NCBI GenBank assembly: GCA_029262675.1
Contig: JAJCYW010000006.1
Coordinates: 1 to 64,000, forward strand
DNA from: Chloroflexota bacterium
GTDB lineage: Bacteria > Chloroflexota > Dehalococcoidia > DSTF01 > RBG-16-68-14
Length of the DNA: 64,000 nt
Reading direction: 5' to 3'
In this document: one piece after another, positions 10,243 through 20,835 of the stretch
Layout of the letters: every line of letters begins with the position of its first letter
Numbering within the stretch: position 1 is the stretch's first letter
Made by a program: the position numbers and the translations under genes
Notes under the pieces: model-generated
Told to the model about the DNA's origin: nothing
The model's input: the letters and a program-made list of their open reading frames with translations, nothing else
Database searches by the model: none

Positions 10243-11256
10243 ATGACCACGAAGGTCGGTATCAACGGCTTCGGCCGCATCGGACGGCAGGTGTTCAAGG
10301 CGATCCGCGACCGCCAAGGCGATAACCTGGAAGTCGTCGCGCTGAACGACCTCGTCGACGCGAAGACGAACGCCCACCTGCTGAAATACGACTCCAACTA
10401 CGGCCGCTTCGACGGCGACGTGGCGGCGGGCGACAACGGCATCATCGTCGACGGCAGGACGATCCCGACCTTCGCAGAGCGCGACCCCGCCGCGATCCCC
10501 TGGAAGGACGTGGGCGCGGAGATCGTCGTGGAGTCCACGGGGATCTTCACCGACGCGGACAAGGCGCGCGGCCACCTGGGCGATTCGGTCAAGAAGGTCA
10601 TTATCTCCGCGCCAGCCAAGAACGAGGACATCACCGTCGTCCAGGGCGTCAACGCGAACCAGTACGACCCGAAGAAGCACCACGTAATATCGAATGCGTC
10701 CTGCACGACCAATGGCCTGGCGCCGGTCGTAAAGGTGCTGCTGGACAGTTTTGGCATCGTCAAGGGCCAGATGACGACGGTGCATGCCTACACCAATACC
10801 CAGCGCGTGCTTGACGTCGCGCACAAGGACATCCGCGAAGGCCGTGCGGCCGCGCTGAACATCATCCCCTTCACCACGGGCGCAGCGAAGGCGCTCAAGC
10901 TCGTCATCCCGGAGATGGAAGGCAAGCTGGACGGCCTGGCCTACCGCGTGCCGACGCCGACGGTGTCGATCGTCGAAGTCGTCTGCTTGACCGAACAGGA
11001 TACGACGCCGGAACAGGTGAACGACGCGATGCGGGAAGCCGCATCGGGGCGGATGAAGGGCATCCTAGACGTGGTGGACGAGCACGTCGTCTCCATGGAC
11101 ATGAAGGGCGACGAGCACTCGTCGATCGTGCACGCGCCGGTCACTAACGTGGTTGCGGGCAACCTGGTGAAAGTGGCCGCCTGGTACGACAACGAGTGGG
11201 GCTACTCCTGCCGCACGGCAGACCTCTGCGCGCTGCTCGCCGAGCAGGGATGGTAG
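10243..11256 (+). CDS. gap: Glyceraldehyde-3-phosphate dehydrogenase, type I
   Basis: Oxidative phosphorylation of glyceraldehyde-3-phosphate to 1,3-bisphosphoglycerate. The 337-residue protein has the NAD-binding GINGFGRIGR at the start and the catalytic SNASCTTN with Cys154. It also has TTVHAYTNTQ, the GRAAALNIIPFTTGAAKA phosphate-site segment, and the C-terminal WYDNEWGYSCR. The ATG at 10243 is chosen because AGGAGG sits just upstream and the conserved N-terminus begins there; a GTG 18 bp earlier overlaps that ribosome site. The cupredoxin gene overlaps its end. Confidence 0.97.
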   Translation: MTTKVGINGFGRIGRQVFKAIRDRQGDNLEVVALNDLVDAKTNAHLLKYDSNYGRFDGDVAAGDNGIIVDGRTIPTFAERDPAAIPWKDVGAEIVVESTGIFTDADKARGHLGDSVKKVIISAPAKNEDITVVQGVNANQYDPKKHHVISNASCTTNGLAPVVKVLLDSFGIVKGQMTTVHAYTNTQRVLDVAHKDIREGRAAALNIIPFTTGAAKALKLVIPEMEGKLDGLAYRVPTPTVSIVEVVCLTEQDTTPEQVNDAMREAASGRMKGILDVVDEHVVSMDMKGDEHSSIVHAPVTNVVAGNLVKVAAWYDNEWGYSCRTADLCALLAEQGW

Positions 11257-11705
11257 CAGGAGGGCGCCGGCCGGCACTCGTCGTCGCCGCGTCCATTATC
11301 GCAGCCGTCGCCGTCGCTCTGCTATCTGCCTGCGGGAGCGGCGCCAGCGGACCTCCACCGACTCCCGTCGCACCCGTAGACGGCGTGATCACCGTCCGTG
11401 CGGTCGAATGGGGCTATGAGCCGGAGGCGCTGGTGTTGCAGCGGGGCGAGCAGGTGCGAATCGTCCTCGACAACGACGGCGCCATCCTCCACAACCTCAA
11501 GATCGACGAACTCGATGGCGAGCTGATCGAGTCGGTCAGCACCGGCCCCCTGAGCGGTGACGACGGCCAACTCTTCGTCGGCGCGGATCAGGGCCAGCAG
11601 GGCACGCTCACCTTCGTGCCGCTGGAAGCGGGTGAGTTCGCCTTCTACTGCACGCTAGAACGCCACCGCCAACTCGGCATGGAAGGGACGCTGATCGTCG
11701 AATAG
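11250..11705 (+). CDS. Cupredoxin (plastocyanin-like) lipoprotein
   Basis: A 151-residue lipoprotein with a hydrophobic signal and lipobox LLSAC (Cys28), then a short Pro-rich linker and one cupredoxin domain. Type-1 copper ligands are visible: a His in ILHNLKI, and the C-terminal cluster YCTLERHRQLGM, which supplies Cys, His and Met in the usual C-x4-H-x4-M spacing. Expected to be an extracytoplasmic electron carrier anchored to the membrane. The ATG at 11250 overlaps the end of gap by 7 bp, so translation is probably coupled. The copper cluster is far away (48-53 kb), so no direct link is implied. Confidence 0.85.
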   Translation: MVAGGRRPALVVAASIIAAVAVALLSACGSGASGPPPTPVAPVDGVITVRAVEWGYEPEALVLQRGEQVRIVLDNDGAILHNLKIDELDGELIESVSTGPLSGDDGQLFVGADQGQQGTLTFVPLEAGEFAFYCTLERHRQLGMEGTLIVE

Positions 11706-11878
11706 GCGGCGGCGGTCCAAACGTGATCCCGAATACGAACGGTGAGTATGGGAGCGGCTATGGTTGTATACTGCCGGTGAATGGCTGGCGAAACATAGTC
11801 GGGGGCGCTTTCATTATGGTAGGTGACGGCTAGCCGCACGCTGCAGCGCGGCTTCTGCGGTGAAACGTTCGCACACAT

Positions 11879-14800
11879 ATGACTGAAGAAACGCCATTCG
11901 GCAACGCCCCCGCCAACGACCGGCCTCCGTCCTCATTTGAGACGGAGGCGACGCCGGGCCCATCGATCCCGACGCGCCGGACGCTGGTGCGGGACACGTC
12001 GACATTCTCGATGTCGAGGCGTGCGTTCACGCTGCTCGCGCTCTCACTGATCGTTCTGTTTGGCGGCATTCTCCGGTTCTCGTCGCTCAACTGGGACAAT
12101 GACAAACACCTCCACCCCGACGAACGGCACATCAGCTCGACGCTCAACAAGCTGGAAATCCCCGGCAGCGTGGGCGCGTACTTCGATACAGACACGTCGG
12201 CGCTGAACCCCTACAACCGCGAAACGCCGAGCTTCGTCTACGGTACCGCACCGATATTCGCCGGACGGATCGCCAGCAACCTGGCAGAGCCATTCACTTT
12301 TGGCGACAGGTCCGGGTATGACGGCCTGACGATCGTCGGGCGCTTTCTGAGCGCCCTCGCCGACCTCGGTACCGTCGTGCTGGTATTCTTCATCGGCCGG
12401 CGGCTGTTCGATTCGCGCGCCGGCCTGCTGGCCGCGCTGCTCTACGCCTTCGCCGCGCTGCCGATCCAGCACGCACACTTCTTTGTCGTCGATTCGTTCA
12501 TGACGTTCTTCGCGGCAGGCGCGGTCTACTACTCCATTCGCATCGTCCAGGACGGGAAGTGGAGAGACTTTGCGCTGGCAGGCCTAATGGTCGGCCTCGC
12601 GACGGCCTCCAAGCTGACGGCCGTGTCGCTGATGCCGGTCGTGATACTGGCGGCGGGCGTCCGAGTCTGGCCTACGCTATCTTTCGCGATAAGCGACGCG
12701 GCGACGATCAGCTCGGAGCGTGCGCTGGGGCGCGGACTGACCAGAGTCGTGCTCGGCCTCGCGTTGGCCTTCATCGCGGCGTTCATCATCTTCCGGATAG
12801 CCCAGCCGTACGCGTTCCAGACGCCGGGCGTTGGCGACCTCGCGTTCTGGCAAGACGACTTCGCCTGCGAGCAGGACAACTGCGGCCTGGTCACAGAGCA
12901 GGCCGGAAGGATCCTCAACCTCAATCCGAGGTTCGTGCAGGACCAGATCGGCCAGCGCAACCTGTTGGAGCACGGCGCCTGGCCGCCCAACGTGCAGTGG
13001 ATCGGCCGCGCGCCCTTCGTTTACCCGGCGCAACAGATGGTGCTCTGGGGTATGGGACCGGCGCTCGGCATCGCCGCCGCGCTAGGGGCGCTCTACGTCG
13101 CCTGGCGCGCCTTCACGCGTAAGGAGCTGGTGCTGCTGGTACCGCTGGCCTGGGTGGCCGGCTACTTCTTTGTGATGGGCAGCCAATTCTCGCTCTACAT
13201 GCGCTACTTCCTGCCGCTCTACCCCACGCTGGCCGTGTTCGCGGCAGCGGGCCTGATCGCGCTGTGGGGCTGGGCGCCGAACGCCAGAATGCCGGACTTC
13301 GTTGCGCGTCAACTCCAACGCCGGAGAAGTGCGCTGACGTACGCCGCCAGGACAGCCGTCATCGCCGTGCCGCTCCTGACGGTGCTTTGGGGGCTGGCCT
13401 ACTTCCATATCTACACGCAGCCCGTAACACGCGTGGAGGCTTCAGCCTGGATCTACGCGAACATCCCGGCCGGTTCCGCAGTCTACGGCGAGCACTGGGA
13501 CGACCGGCTACCGCTCTCCCTGGCCGGCATCGGAGACATCAACCTCTACGAGGGAGGGGCCTTCAACAACTTCGATATCGACAGCCAGGAGAAGGTCGAC
13601 CAGCTCCTAGTCAACCTGGATGACGCCGACTACATCGTCCTTGCCAGCGACCGGCTGGCGCAGACGATCCCGCGCATTCCGGCCAACTACCCCATCACCG
13701 CGCGCTACTACGAAACGCTGTCTTCCGGGGAGTTGGGGTTCGACCTCGTCGCCAAGTTCGAGTCGTCTCCGCAGGTGCTCGGCATCTCGATACCGGACGG
13801 GAACGCGGAAGAGGCCTGGACGGTCTACGACCATCCGCCCGTCCACATCTTCCAGAAGGACACGGGGACGTACTCCCACAATCGCGCCGTCGAGGTACTG
13901 GGCGCGGACGCCTTCGTCGAGGGGCTGGGTCTGACGCCCAACGACGCCGCGACGAACGGCCTGCTGCTACGCCCGGACGACCTGCGCGAGCAGCAGGAGG
14001 GCGGCACCTTCACCAGCATCTTCGACGAGGACAGCCTCCAGAATCGCATCCCGCTCTGGACCTGGCTCCTCGCCGTCGAGATCATCTCGCTCGCCGCGCT
14101 GCCCTTCGCCCTGCTATTGTTCCGCGGCCTGCCCGACCGCGGCTACCTGCTCGCGAAGCCGCTCGGCTTCCTAACGCTGGCCTACCTGGTCTGGCTGGCC
14201 GCCAGCCTCAAGGTGCTGGACTTCAGCCGCGGCACGATAGGCCTGATGCTGCTGCTGATGCTGATTGCGGGAGCGGCCGTCGCCTGGGCAACGCGGGACA
14301 ACATCCGGGAGTTCGTCAAAGATCACTGGCGCGCGATCCTGCTCTGGGAGGCGCTCTTCCTCGGTGCGTTCCTCGCCTTCTACATGATCCGCCTCAGCAA
14401 CCCGGACCTCTGGCACCCAGCCCGCGGCGGCGAGAAGCCGATGGACTTCGCCTACCTGAACGCCGTCATCCGCAGCACATCGATGCCGCCGTACGACCCG
14501 TGGTTCGCGGCCGGCTACATCAACTACTACTACTTCGGCATGTTCCTCAGCGCAACGCTGATCAAGTTCACCGGCATCCTGCCGGAGGTGGGCTACAACC
14601 TGGCAGTGCCGCTCTTCTTCGCGCTGGCGGTTGGCGCAACCTACTCACTGGTGTTCAACCTGACGGAAGCGACGCGACGGTTCGTCCGCAGGCGGCCGGG
14701 AGGCGGCAGCATCGGGCCGGCGGGGCCGGTGATGGCCGGACTAGGCGCCGTGTTCCTCGTCATGGTCGTCGGCAACCTGGGCGGCATCGACCAGTTGGTA

Positions 14801-16789
14801 GCCAACTTCTCCCGCATCTCGCCGTGGCACGCCGATGCGCCTGTGATCGGCGGCGCGGTCGCGACGGTGGGCGGCATCAAGGCGATGCTATTCGACGGCG
14901 CAGACCTTGGCTTGCGTCCGGACTGGTACTGGGCGCCAAGCCGCATCATCGGGTCGCCGAGCGGCCAGACGGCGCCAATCACCGAGTTCCCCTACTTCAG
15001 CTTCCTCTTTGCCGACCTCCACGCGCACATGATGGCGATCCCGTTCGCTATCACGTCGCTGGCCGTCGGCGCCGCCGTTGTTCTGAACGCGACGCGCCTG
15101 ATGCGGGAGAGCGACGCCTACCGGCGCTGGGCGGGCTGGGGGATGATCGCCGTGCTGGCGCTCGTCATCGGCGCGCTGCGCTGGATCAACTCCTGGGACT
15201 ACCCGACGTTCCTGATCATGGGCTTCGGGGCGATCCTGATCGCAGAACGGATGGTTGAGCGCAGGTTCTCCTGGCCAATGCTGGGCCGCTCGGCCGGCAA
15301 GTGCGTCGTGATGGCAGGGCTCACCGTGCTCTTCTTCCTGCCGTTTAGTTCGAATTACGAGCTTCCCGCCAGCGGCTTCCACCGGCTGGCGGAGCAGCAA
15401 TCGACTCCCTTCCACCAGTATCTGGGCCACTTCGGCGTGTTCCTCTTCATGATCGGAGGCATGGTCGTCTTCCTCTCCGTCCGCGCAGTGCGGCGACTCA
15501 AGCCGGACCGGTTCATCGGGATCCTGATCGTCACGTTCTTTGTGTTGCTGGCCGCCGCCATGCTGATCGTAGGCTACGTCGGCGACGCGCTGGACGCGTC
15601 ACCCGTCTCGCTGAAGATCGAAGGGCTCTCCGCAGGCGACTTCCTCCGCGACGTCGTCGCCGGCGTCCTCGGGCCGTGGCCCGGCGGCGGGCCCGTCGGC
15701 GCCTCCACGGACAGTCTCGGCAACCAGTATCCGACGCCGGTGGTGCCGTTCGCGATCTTCGGTGTGGCGCTGCTCGGCCTGCTGGGCTGGCTGAGCACCC
15801 GCCGGATGCGCAACGATGGCGCGATCCGGCTGTTCATCTTTGGGATGGCCGCATTGGCTCTCATTCTGACTGCCGCTGTCGAAGTCGCCGCGCTCAACCC
15901 GGATATCCAGCGCATGAACACGGTCTTCAAGTTCTACCTGCACGCCTGGGTGCTGCTGGCCGTTCCGGCCGCGTTCGCCACCTGGTACGTGCTAGACGTG
16001 GTGCGGCCGCGCATTCCAGTGGCGCTGCCCAATATCGTGCCGTCCATGCGGCTGACAGCGCCCGCGATCCCGGAGGGCGCGCCGGGAGCGCCAATTCCGA
16101 CGGCGAGCACGCAACCGGCCGCCGTCACCGCGTCGCGGCCCTGGCCAGGGATTACGGACGGCCTGCTGCGCGCGTTCAGCATCGGCGCTGCGGGCCTGTT
16201 CCTGGCCGCGATGATCTACCCGCTCGTCGCGACGCCGCAGCGGGTACAGGACCGCTTCGAGAACCAGACGGCGATCCGGCCGACGACGGACGACGGCTTC
16301 GCCTACCTGCTCGGCGGGCAGTACAACGACGAGAACGGGCCTATTGACCTGATCGACGACTACGCCGGCTTCCAGTGGATGCGGGCGAATGTAGAGGGCT
16401 CGCCGACGATTATCGAAGGAGTAACGCCCCTCTACCGCTGGGGCAGCCGCTACACGATCAACACCGGCCTGCCCGCGGTCGCCGGCTGGGACTGGCACCA
16501 GACGCAGCAGCGCGGAGAGTTCGCCTACCTGATCAACGACCGCCAGGCCGACGTGCGACTCTTCTACAACAGCACCGACCCGCTGGAGGCGCAGCGCATC
16601 CTCAAGAAGTACGACGTGCAGTACGTCATCGTCGGGCAGGTGGAGAAGAACTACTTCGACGCGGCTGGACTCGCGAAGCTCGAAACGGGCCTGGGCGGCA
16701 TGCTGCGGCTGCGCTTCACCTCCGGCCAAACGAGTATCTACGAGGTGGTCAAGAGTACCGCGTTTGTCTCCGACAGCACTGGGCGATGA
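11879..16789 (+). CDS. Giant membrane protein: GT39-like glycosyltransferase plus Chlor_Arch_YYY (DUF2298) domain
   Basis: A 1636-residue polytopic membrane protein with many hydrophobic segments. The N-terminal part (about 45-610) resembles dolichyl-phosphate-mannose/ArnT-type GT-C glycosyltransferases. It has the luminal acidic motif [12 protein letters not shown] after the first membrane segment and a later soluble domain rich in aromatic residues. The C-terminal part (about 700-1630) matches the Chlor_Arch_YYY family seen in Chloroflexota and archaea, including [33 protein letters not shown] and [11 protein letters not shown]. The fusion is known in Chloroflexota, and its donor and acceptor are unknown. 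It probably acts in surface glycan synthesis. Its stop overlaps the start of the following selenoprotein candidate (ATGA). Confidence 0.82.
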   Translation: MTEETPFGNAPANDRPPSSFETEATPGPSIPTRRTLVRDTSTFSMSRRAFTLLALSLIVLFGGILRFSSLNWDNDKHLHPDERHISSTLNKLEIPGSVGAYFDTDTSALNPYNRETPSFVYGTAPIFAGRIASNLAEPFTFGDRSGYDGLTIVGRFLSALADLGTVVLVFFIGRRLFDSRAGLLAALLYAFAALPIQHAHFFVVDSFMTFFAAGAVYYSIRIVQDGKWRDFALAGLMVGLATASKLTAVSLMPVVILAAGVRVWPTLSFAISDAATISSERALGRGLTRVVLGLALAFIAAFIIFRIAQPYAFQTPGVGDLAFWQDDFACEQDNCGLVTEQAGRILNLNPRFVQDQIGQRNLLEHGAWPPNVQWIGRAPFVYPAQQMVLWGMGPALGIAAALGALYVAWRAFTRKELVLLVPLAWVAGYFFVMGSQFSLYMRYFLPLYPTLAVFAAAGLIALWGWAPNARMPDFVARQLQRRRSALTYAARTAVIAVPLLTVLWGLAYFHIYTQPVTRVEASAWIYANIPAGSAVYGEHWDDRLPLSLAGIGDINLYEGGAFNNFDIDSQEKVDQLLVNLDDADYIVLASDRLAQTIPRIPANYPITARYYETLSSGELGFDLVAKFESSPQVLGISIPDGNAEEAWTVYDHPPVHIFQKDTGTYSHNRAVEVLGADAFVEGLGLTPNDAATNGLLLRPDDLREQQEGGTFTSIFDEDSLQNRIPLWTWLLAVEIISLAALPFALLLFRGLPDRGYLLAKPLGFLTLAYLVWLAASLKVLDFSRGTIGLMLLLMLIAGAAVAWATRDNIREFVKDHWRAILLWEALFLGAFLAFYMIRLSNPDLWHPARGGEKPMDFAYLNAVIRSTSMPPYDPWFAAGYINYYYFGMFLSATLIKFTGILPEVGYNLAVPLFFALAVGATYSLVFNLTEATRRFVRRRPGGGSIGPAGPVMAGLGAVFLVMVVGNLGGIDQLVANFSRISPWHADAPVIGGAVATVGGIKAMLFDGADLGLRPDWYWAPSRIIGSPSGQTAPITEFPYFSFLFADLHAHMMAIPFAITSLAVGAAVVLNATRLMRESDAYRRWAGWGMIAVLALVIGALRWINSWDYPTFLIMGFGAILIAERMVERRFSWPMLGRSAGKCVVMAGLTVLFFLPFSSNYELPASGFHRLAEQQSTPFHQYLGHFGVFLFMIGGMVVFLSVRAVRRLKPDRFIGILIVTFFVLLAAAMLIVGYVGDALDASPVSLKIEGLSAGDFLRDVVAGVLGPWPGGGPVGASTDSLGNQYPTPVVPFAIFGVALLGLLGWLSTRRMRNDGAIRLFIFGMAALALILTAAVEVAALNPDIQRMNTVFKFYLHAWVLLAVPAAFATWYVLDVVRPRIPVALPNIVPSMRLTAPAIPEGAPGAPIPTASTQPAAVTASRPWPGITDGLLRAFSIGAAGLFLAAMIYPLVATPQRVQDRFENQTAIRPTTDDGFAYLLGGQYNDENGPIDLIDDYAGFQWMRANVEGSPTIIEGVTPLYRWGSRYTINTGLPAVAGWDWHQTQQRGEFAYLINDRQADVRLFYNSTDPLEAQRILKKYDVQYVIVGQVEKNYFDAAGLAKLETGLGGMLRLRFTSGQTSIYEVVKSTAFVSDSTGR

Positions 16790-17343
16790 CGCCGCCCGGC
16801 GTCGGTGACCAAATACCACACCTCTCGTTTCAGGATCTCGAAGGCGCCACCGTCTCGCTCGATCACTGGTTCGGCCGGCCACTGATCCTCGTCTTCCTGC
16901 GCCACCCCGGCTGACTGCCCTGACGGGAACACCTGTCGCAGTTGCGGCATAAATACTCCGAAATACGGGCAGCCGGCGGCGACGTCATCGCGATCGGCTT
17001 CGCGCCGATAGAGATGTTGCGGAAGCAAACAGAGGAGCTCGACCTGCCGTACCCGTTCCTCCACGACCCCGACCGGACGGCCTACCGGACGTTGGGCTTA
17101 GGCCGTGCCACATGGTGGCAGGTCTACGGCCCCGCCACGTGGTGGACGTACGCCCGGCTGCTGCTGCGGGGCCACCGTCTTCGCCGAACGGAGGTCGACG
17201 GCGGCCAGCTCGGCGGTGACATAGTGGTAGATGCTGATGGCAGAATCACACTCGCACGCGCCAGCCGCACGCCAACCGACAGGCCGCCGGTCGCCGAGCT
17301 GCTGGCCGCGCTGCGCGGCGGGCCGGGCAGCGCAACGGGTTGA
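16786..17343 (+). CDS. Candidate double-selenocysteine (UxxU) peroxiredoxin-like protein, AhpC/TSA_2 type
   Basis: Reading from the ATG at 16786, one frame runs 185 residues to a TGA at 17341, interrupted only by TGA at 16912-16914 (codon 43) and 16921-16923 (codon 46). Across them it reads [18 protein letters not shown]. Peroxiredoxin-like AhpC/TSA_2 proteins have FLRHxGCxxCREHxxQLR here, so both TGAs fall exactly on the CxxC cysteines. The frame then continues with normal family features ([24 protein letters not shown]). A SECIS-like hairpin follows (separate entry). SelL-type proteins with UxxU diselenide motifs are known in a related thioredoxin-fold group. Alternative: a pseudogene with two nonsense changes, less likely because no other position is damaged. 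No sel genes are in the window. Start overlaps the previous stop (ATGA). Confidence 0.78.
16934..16949 (+). promoter_or_regulatory. Candidate bacterial SECIS hairpin
   Basis: Stem TGTCGC (16934-16939) with GCGGCA (16944-16949), six pairs including one U-G, and loop AGTT. The innermost A-U can also pair, leaving loop GU. The loop begins 17 nt after the second TGA and 26 nt after the first, within the range known for bacterial SECIS elements. The loop carries a G in its first two positions, as the consensus requires. Confidence 0.5.
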
Positions 17344-17368
17344 CAGCCTGCCCGGGCGGCGGTAGCCT
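17340..17368 (+). promoter_or_regulatory. Promoter of the thiamine operon
   Basis: TTGACA (17340-17345), a 17-base spacer, TAGCCT (17363-17368). The -35 overlaps the stop codon of the upstream gene. Transcription would begin about 30 bp before the TPP riboswitch. Confidence 0.5.
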
Positions 17369-17404
17369 GAGCGCACAATCAAGTAGCGCGGGAGCTGTGG
17401 ATCT

Positions 17405-17496
17405 TCCCCCAAGGGAGGACGGCCCGGCTGAGAGGCGTCGACTGAATCGGCGCGACCGCTCAACCTGATCTGGGTAATGCCAGCGAAGGGATCGTT
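17405..17496 (+). promoter_or_regulatory. TPP riboswitch (THI element)
   Basis: The conserved pyrimidine-sensor CTGAGA is at 17428-17433. The pyrophosphate-sensor helix CTGATCTGGGTAATGCCAGCG spans 17465-17485, matching the TPP aptamer consensus almost perfectly. Flanking TCCC (about 17405) and GGGA (17488-17491) can form the closing P1 helix. It precedes thiD and would repress the thiamine genes when thiamine pyrophosphate is bound. Confidence 0.95.
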
Positions 17497-17504
17497 ACGA
17501 CACG

Positions 17505-17530
17505 ACGCCGCCGGCATTCCGGCGGCGTTT
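17505..17530 (+). terminator. Riboswitch expression-platform hairpin
   Basis: A near-perfect hairpin just after the TPP aptamer: arms 17505-17514 and 17519-17528 (ten pairs), loop CATT, then only TTT. It is probably the intrinsic terminator of the riboswitch, although the U-tract is short. It ends 56 bp before the thiD start, so it does not mask the thiD ribosome site directly. Confidence 0.65.
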
Positions 17531-17586
17531 ACCGTTGCCGGGACGCGGAGCGACCCTGAGCGCACACTACTCGTGGAGGTGCGTCC

Positions 17587-18417
17587 GTGACCGCCGCAAC
17601 AGTGCCCGTCGTCCTCACTATCGCCGGTTCCGATTCCGGAGGCGGCGCTGGTATCCAGGCCGATCTCAAAACCTTCGCCGCGCTGGGTGTCTACGGCGCG
17701 TCGGCGATCACAGCGATCACGGCACAGAACACACAGGGCGTGCGCGGCGTACACGTACTCCCGCCGGACATCGTCGCGGCGCAGATCGACGCAGTTGTCG
17801 AGGACATCAGCGTGAGCGCCGTCAAGACCGGCATGCTGGCCACCGCGGAGATCATCGAAATCGTCGCCGCGCGGGTCGAGGCGCATGCGCTACAGCCGCT
17901 GGTCGTCGACCCGGTAATGGTGGCGACGAGCGGCGACAGACTGCTGGAGCCGGACGCGGTCGACGCGATGAAGACGCGCCTGTTGCCTTTGGCAACGGTT
18001 GTCACGCCTAACCTGGCGGAGGCGGAGGCGCTCGTCGGCCGAGAGGTGGGGTCGTGGGAGGACGCGCGTGAGGCCGCGCGAGAGATCGTCGCGCTGGGCG
18101 CCGGCGCCGTCGTCATTACGGGCGGCAACCGTCCCGGCCCGGCAATCGACTTGCTGTACGACGGCGAGGAGTTCCACGAGTTCACGGCATCACGCGTCGA
18201 CACGACGAGCACGCACGGCACCGGCTGCACGTTCGCGTCCGCCATCGCGGCGGGGCTGGCGAAGGACTCGGACCTGCGCGGCGCGGTCGCGCTGGCCAAG
18301 GCCTACGTGACGAAGGCAATGCAGACTGCGTACCCTGTGGGCGTAGGCAACGGCCCCATCCACCACTTCTACCGCTACTGGCAGGCGTCTGTTGTATCCA
18401 GGGCGGGCAAGATGTAA
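17587..18417 (+). CDS. thiD: Hydroxymethylpyrimidine kinase / phosphomethylpyrimidine kinase ThiD
   Basis: Phosphorylates HMP and HMP-phosphate in thiamine biosynthesis. The 276-residue ribokinase-fold protein shows [20 protein letters not shown] at the N-terminus, the AITAQNTQG strand, GMLAT, the DPVMVATSG motif, TPNLAEAE and the anion-hole region [16 protein letters not shown]. The GTG start at 17587 has GGAGG nine bases upstream. First gene behind the TPP riboswitch. Confidence 0.96.
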   Translation: MTAATVPVVLTIAGSDSGGGAGIQADLKTFAALGVYGASAITAITAQNTQGVRGVHVLPPDIVAAQIDAVVEDISVSAVKTGMLATAEIIEIVAARVEAHALQPLVVDPVMVATSGDRLLEPDAVDAMKTRLLPLATVVTPNLAEAEALVGREVGSWEDAREAAREIVALGAGAVVITGGNRPGPAIDLLYDGEEFHEFTASRVDTTSTHGTGCTFASAIAAGLAKDSDLRGAVALAKAYVTKAMQTAYPVGVGNGPIHHFYRYWQASVVSRAGKM

Positions 18418-18479
18418 GTCCGCCATCCCATAGCAGCACTGAATGACCACAAACAAATAGACGAAGGAGGAGGCAGAAC

Positions 18480-19817
18480 ATGGCAGAGAAAGCCAAGAAC
18501 GTGACCCAGATGCACCGGGCGCGCCAGGGCGAGATCACGCCGCAGATGCTGCGCGTGGCGGAGCGCGACGGCATCGACGCGGAGCTGGTGCGTGACGAAG
18601 TCGCTGCCGGGCGGATGGTGGTCCCGGCGAACGTCAACCACGCTGCGCTGGACCCGATCGGCATCGGCAAGGCGGCCAGCATCAAGATCAACGCCAACTT
18701 CGGCAACAGCGCGGTCGCGTCCGACATCGACGGCGAGCTCGAGAAGCTGCACCTGGCCGTCCACCACGGCGCGGACACCTGCATGGACCTCAGCACCGGC
18801 GGCGACATCAACGGCATCCGCCAGGCGATCGTCGACGCCAGCACGGTGCCGATCGGGACCGTGCCGATCTACCAGGTGATCGCGGAGCTTGAGGACGGAC
18901 GCGACTGGACCGCCGAAGACCTGCTGGGCATGATTGAGCACCAAGCCAGGCAGGGCGTCGACTACATGACCGTTCACGCCGGCATCCTGTCGAAACACCT
19001 GCCGCTCGTCAACAAGCGCATCACGGGCATCGTCAGCCGCGGCGGCTCGCTGATGGCGCAGTGGCAACTCGAGCACGGCCGCGAGAACCCCCTGTACGAG
19101 CGCTTCGACGAACTGCTGGACATCGCGGCGGCCTACGACGTCACGCTCAGCCTGGGCGACGGCCTGCGGCCCGGCTGCCTCGCCGACGCCTCGGACGCGG
19201 CGCAGTTCGCGGAGCTGGACACGCTGGGAGAGCTGACGAAGCGCGCCTGGCAGCGCGACGTGCAGGTGATGGTCGAGGGGCCGGGCCACGTGCCGTTCGA
19301 CCAGATCGCGATGAACGTGGAGAGACAGCAGGAGGTCTGCGACGGCGCACCATTCTACGTGCTGGGGCCGCTGGTGACGGACATCGCGCCGGGCTACGAC
19401 CACATCACATCGGCCATCGGCGCGACGGCGGCAGGCGCCGCGGGTGCCAGCTACCTCTGCTACGTGACGCCGCGAGAGCACCTAGGCCTGCCGAACGCCG
19501 AGGACGTGAAGCAGGGCGTGATCGCCTACAAGATCGCGGCCCACGCCGCCGACGTGGCGCGGGGCTTCCCCGGCGCCCGCGAGCGGGACGACGCACTCTC
19601 TCGCGCCCGCTTCGGCTTCGATTGGAACGAGCAGTTCGCGCTCTCGCTCGACCCGGAGACGGCGAAGGAGATGCACGACGAGACGCTGCCGGACGGCTAC
19701 TTCAAGACCGCGGAGTTCTGCTCCATGTGCGGGCCCAAGTTCTGCTCGATGCACGTCACGCGCGAGATCCAGCGCAACACGGGCCTGGGCGAGATACCGC
19801 TGGAGGCGAAGCAGTAG
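18480..19817 (+). CDS. thiC: Phosphomethylpyrimidine synthase ThiC
   Basis: Radical SAM enzyme that rearranges aminoimidazole ribotide to HMP-phosphate. At 445 residues it is the short form without the extra N-terminal domain of the E. coli enzyme. The C-terminal cluster-binding motif CSMCGPKFC (C-x2-C-x4-C) that characterises ThiC is present. A strong ribosome site (GAAGGAGGAGGC) precedes the ATG. Separated from thiD by 62 bp in the same orientation. Confidence 0.97.
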   Translation: MAEKAKNVTQMHRARQGEITPQMLRVAERDGIDAELVRDEVAAGRMVVPANVNHAALDPIGIGKAASIKINANFGNSAVASDIDGELEKLHLAVHHGADTCMDLSTGGDINGIRQAIVDASTVPIGTVPIYQVIAELEDGRDWTAEDLLGMIEHQARQGVDYMTVHAGILSKHLPLVNKRITGIVSRGGSLMAQWQLEHGRENPLYERFDELLDIAAAYDVTLSLGDGLRPGCLADASDAAQFAELDTLGELTKRAWQRDVQVMVEGPGHVPFDQIAMNVERQQEVCDGAPFYVLGPLVTDIAPGYDHITSAIGATAAGAAGASYLCYVTPREHLGLPNAEDVKQGVIAYKIAAHAADVARGFPGARERDDALSRARFGFDWNEQFALSLDPETAKEMHDETLPDGYFKTAEFCSMCGPKFCSMHVTREIQRNTGLGEIPLEAKQ

Positions 19818-19819
19818 CG

Positions 19820-20050
19820 ATGCTGATGCTGTGGCGTCGTTGGGCCAGGGGCCCGCGCTCAGCCGGTGCGGTGCGGCTGCGCTTCGCCGTGATGGCGCTG
19901 GCGTTCGGCGGGCTGGCGGCGGCGGCAGGCTGGAACGGCGACGTCACCGTCGCGGCAGTCGCCGCAATCGTCTGCGCCGTGGCGCTAGCGCTGGTACTAT
20001 TCGCATCGCGATTGGCGGGCCAGACGGAGCGAGAGGAGAAGAGGTCATGA
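19820..20050 (+). CDS. Small two-span membrane protein in the thiamine operon
   Basis: A 76-residue protein starting 2 bp after the thiC stop. Two hydrophobic helices are visible (RFAVMALAFGGLAAAAGW and VAAVAAIVCAVALALVLFA), with basic residues before the first and a charged tail EREEKRS. Its stop overlaps the start of the next gene (ATGA). No family recognised. Its position suggests coupling with the following AbiU2-like gene rather than a role in thiamine synthesis, but that is inference. Confidence 0.6.
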   Translation: MLMLWRRWARGPRSAGAVRLRFAVMALAFGGLAAAAGWNGDVTVAAVAAIVCAVALALVLFASRLAGQTEREEKRS

Positions 20051-20835
20051 CTCCTCAGGAATACGGCAAGCGGCTAGAGGCGCTCCGGGAAGTTATTACG
20101 CGAGGGCTGAGCTACTACGCCGTCTGGAAGATGTTGCGCCTCCGCGATGCGGACAATGTTTCCTGGTCTCTCGAAGAGCAGAACCAGATTCTTGGCCGTT
20201 TCCGAGGGTTCCTTTCACCCGTCGTGTTCGCCCTTCTTGACATGGCGCTCATGCAGTTCGCCAAGGCTTTCGACACCGATCGTAGAACCGCTAGCCTCAC
20301 GAATCTTCTGGCGGCCGCACGGCGAGACACGAGCCTTGTGCCGGGCGTTTCCGTAAGTGATCTGCGCGCGACTTCTCGTGAAATCAGTCAGCATAAGCGC
20401 ATGCTCATCAGTCTGAAGCGAAAGAGGGATCAAGATCTGTCCCACATAGACGCAAGTCCTGCACCGGTCGATCCTCTACTAACTGCAGAATTCGACAAGC
20501 TAGTTGAATCCGTCAAATCAGCATTCAACACACTGTCTACGGGCCATGCCCAGGGCTTCTTTAGTTGGGACCATATGCTGAGCGAGAGCCAGCGACATAC
20601 AACGGAGGTAGTTCAGGCCCTGCTTGGTCAAATCGAACGCGATCGACAGAAATACGACGATGAAATGGTGCTTATTGGTCTCGACGAGGCGCGACGCGCT
20701 GAGGAAATGCTCGGACACCGACTCGACAAAGAAACGTTGGGATCGGCTATAGGGACATTCGGCTTGACGAAGGAACAGATGCAGCGCATTGAGAAGGAAT
20801 ATAACTCCGAAGCAACGAGGAGCGTGTCATCGTGA
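20047..20835 (+). CDS. HEPN/AbiU2-like protein inserted in the thiamine operon
   Basis: A 262-residue, helix-rich protein. The segment [18 protein letters not shown] followed by ASLTNLL resembles the AbiU2-type HEPN domain. The later [11 protein letters not shown] supplies R127-x5-H133, the R-x4-6-H motif expected of HEPN ribonucleases. HEPN proteins often act as RNases in defence or toxin systems. Base composition is clearly lower in GC and codon use less biased than in thiC or thiG on either side, suggesting recent acquisition. It overlaps the small membrane gene upstream (4 bp) and thiG downstream (4 bp), so it is fully embedded in the operon. Family call is by motif and moderate. Confidence 0.5.
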   Translation: MTPQEYGKRLEALREVITRGLSYYAVWKMLRLRDADNVSWSLEEQNQILGRFRGFLSPVVFALLDMALMQFAKAFDTDRRTASLTNLLAAARRDTSLVPGVSVSDLRATSREISQHKRMLISLKRKRDQDLSHIDASPAPVDPLLTAEFDKLVESVKSAFNTLSTGHAQGFFSWDHMLSESQRHTTEVVQALLGQIERDRQKYDDEMVLIGLDEARRAEEMLGHRLDKETLGSAIGTFGLTKEQMQRIEKEYNSEATRSVSS

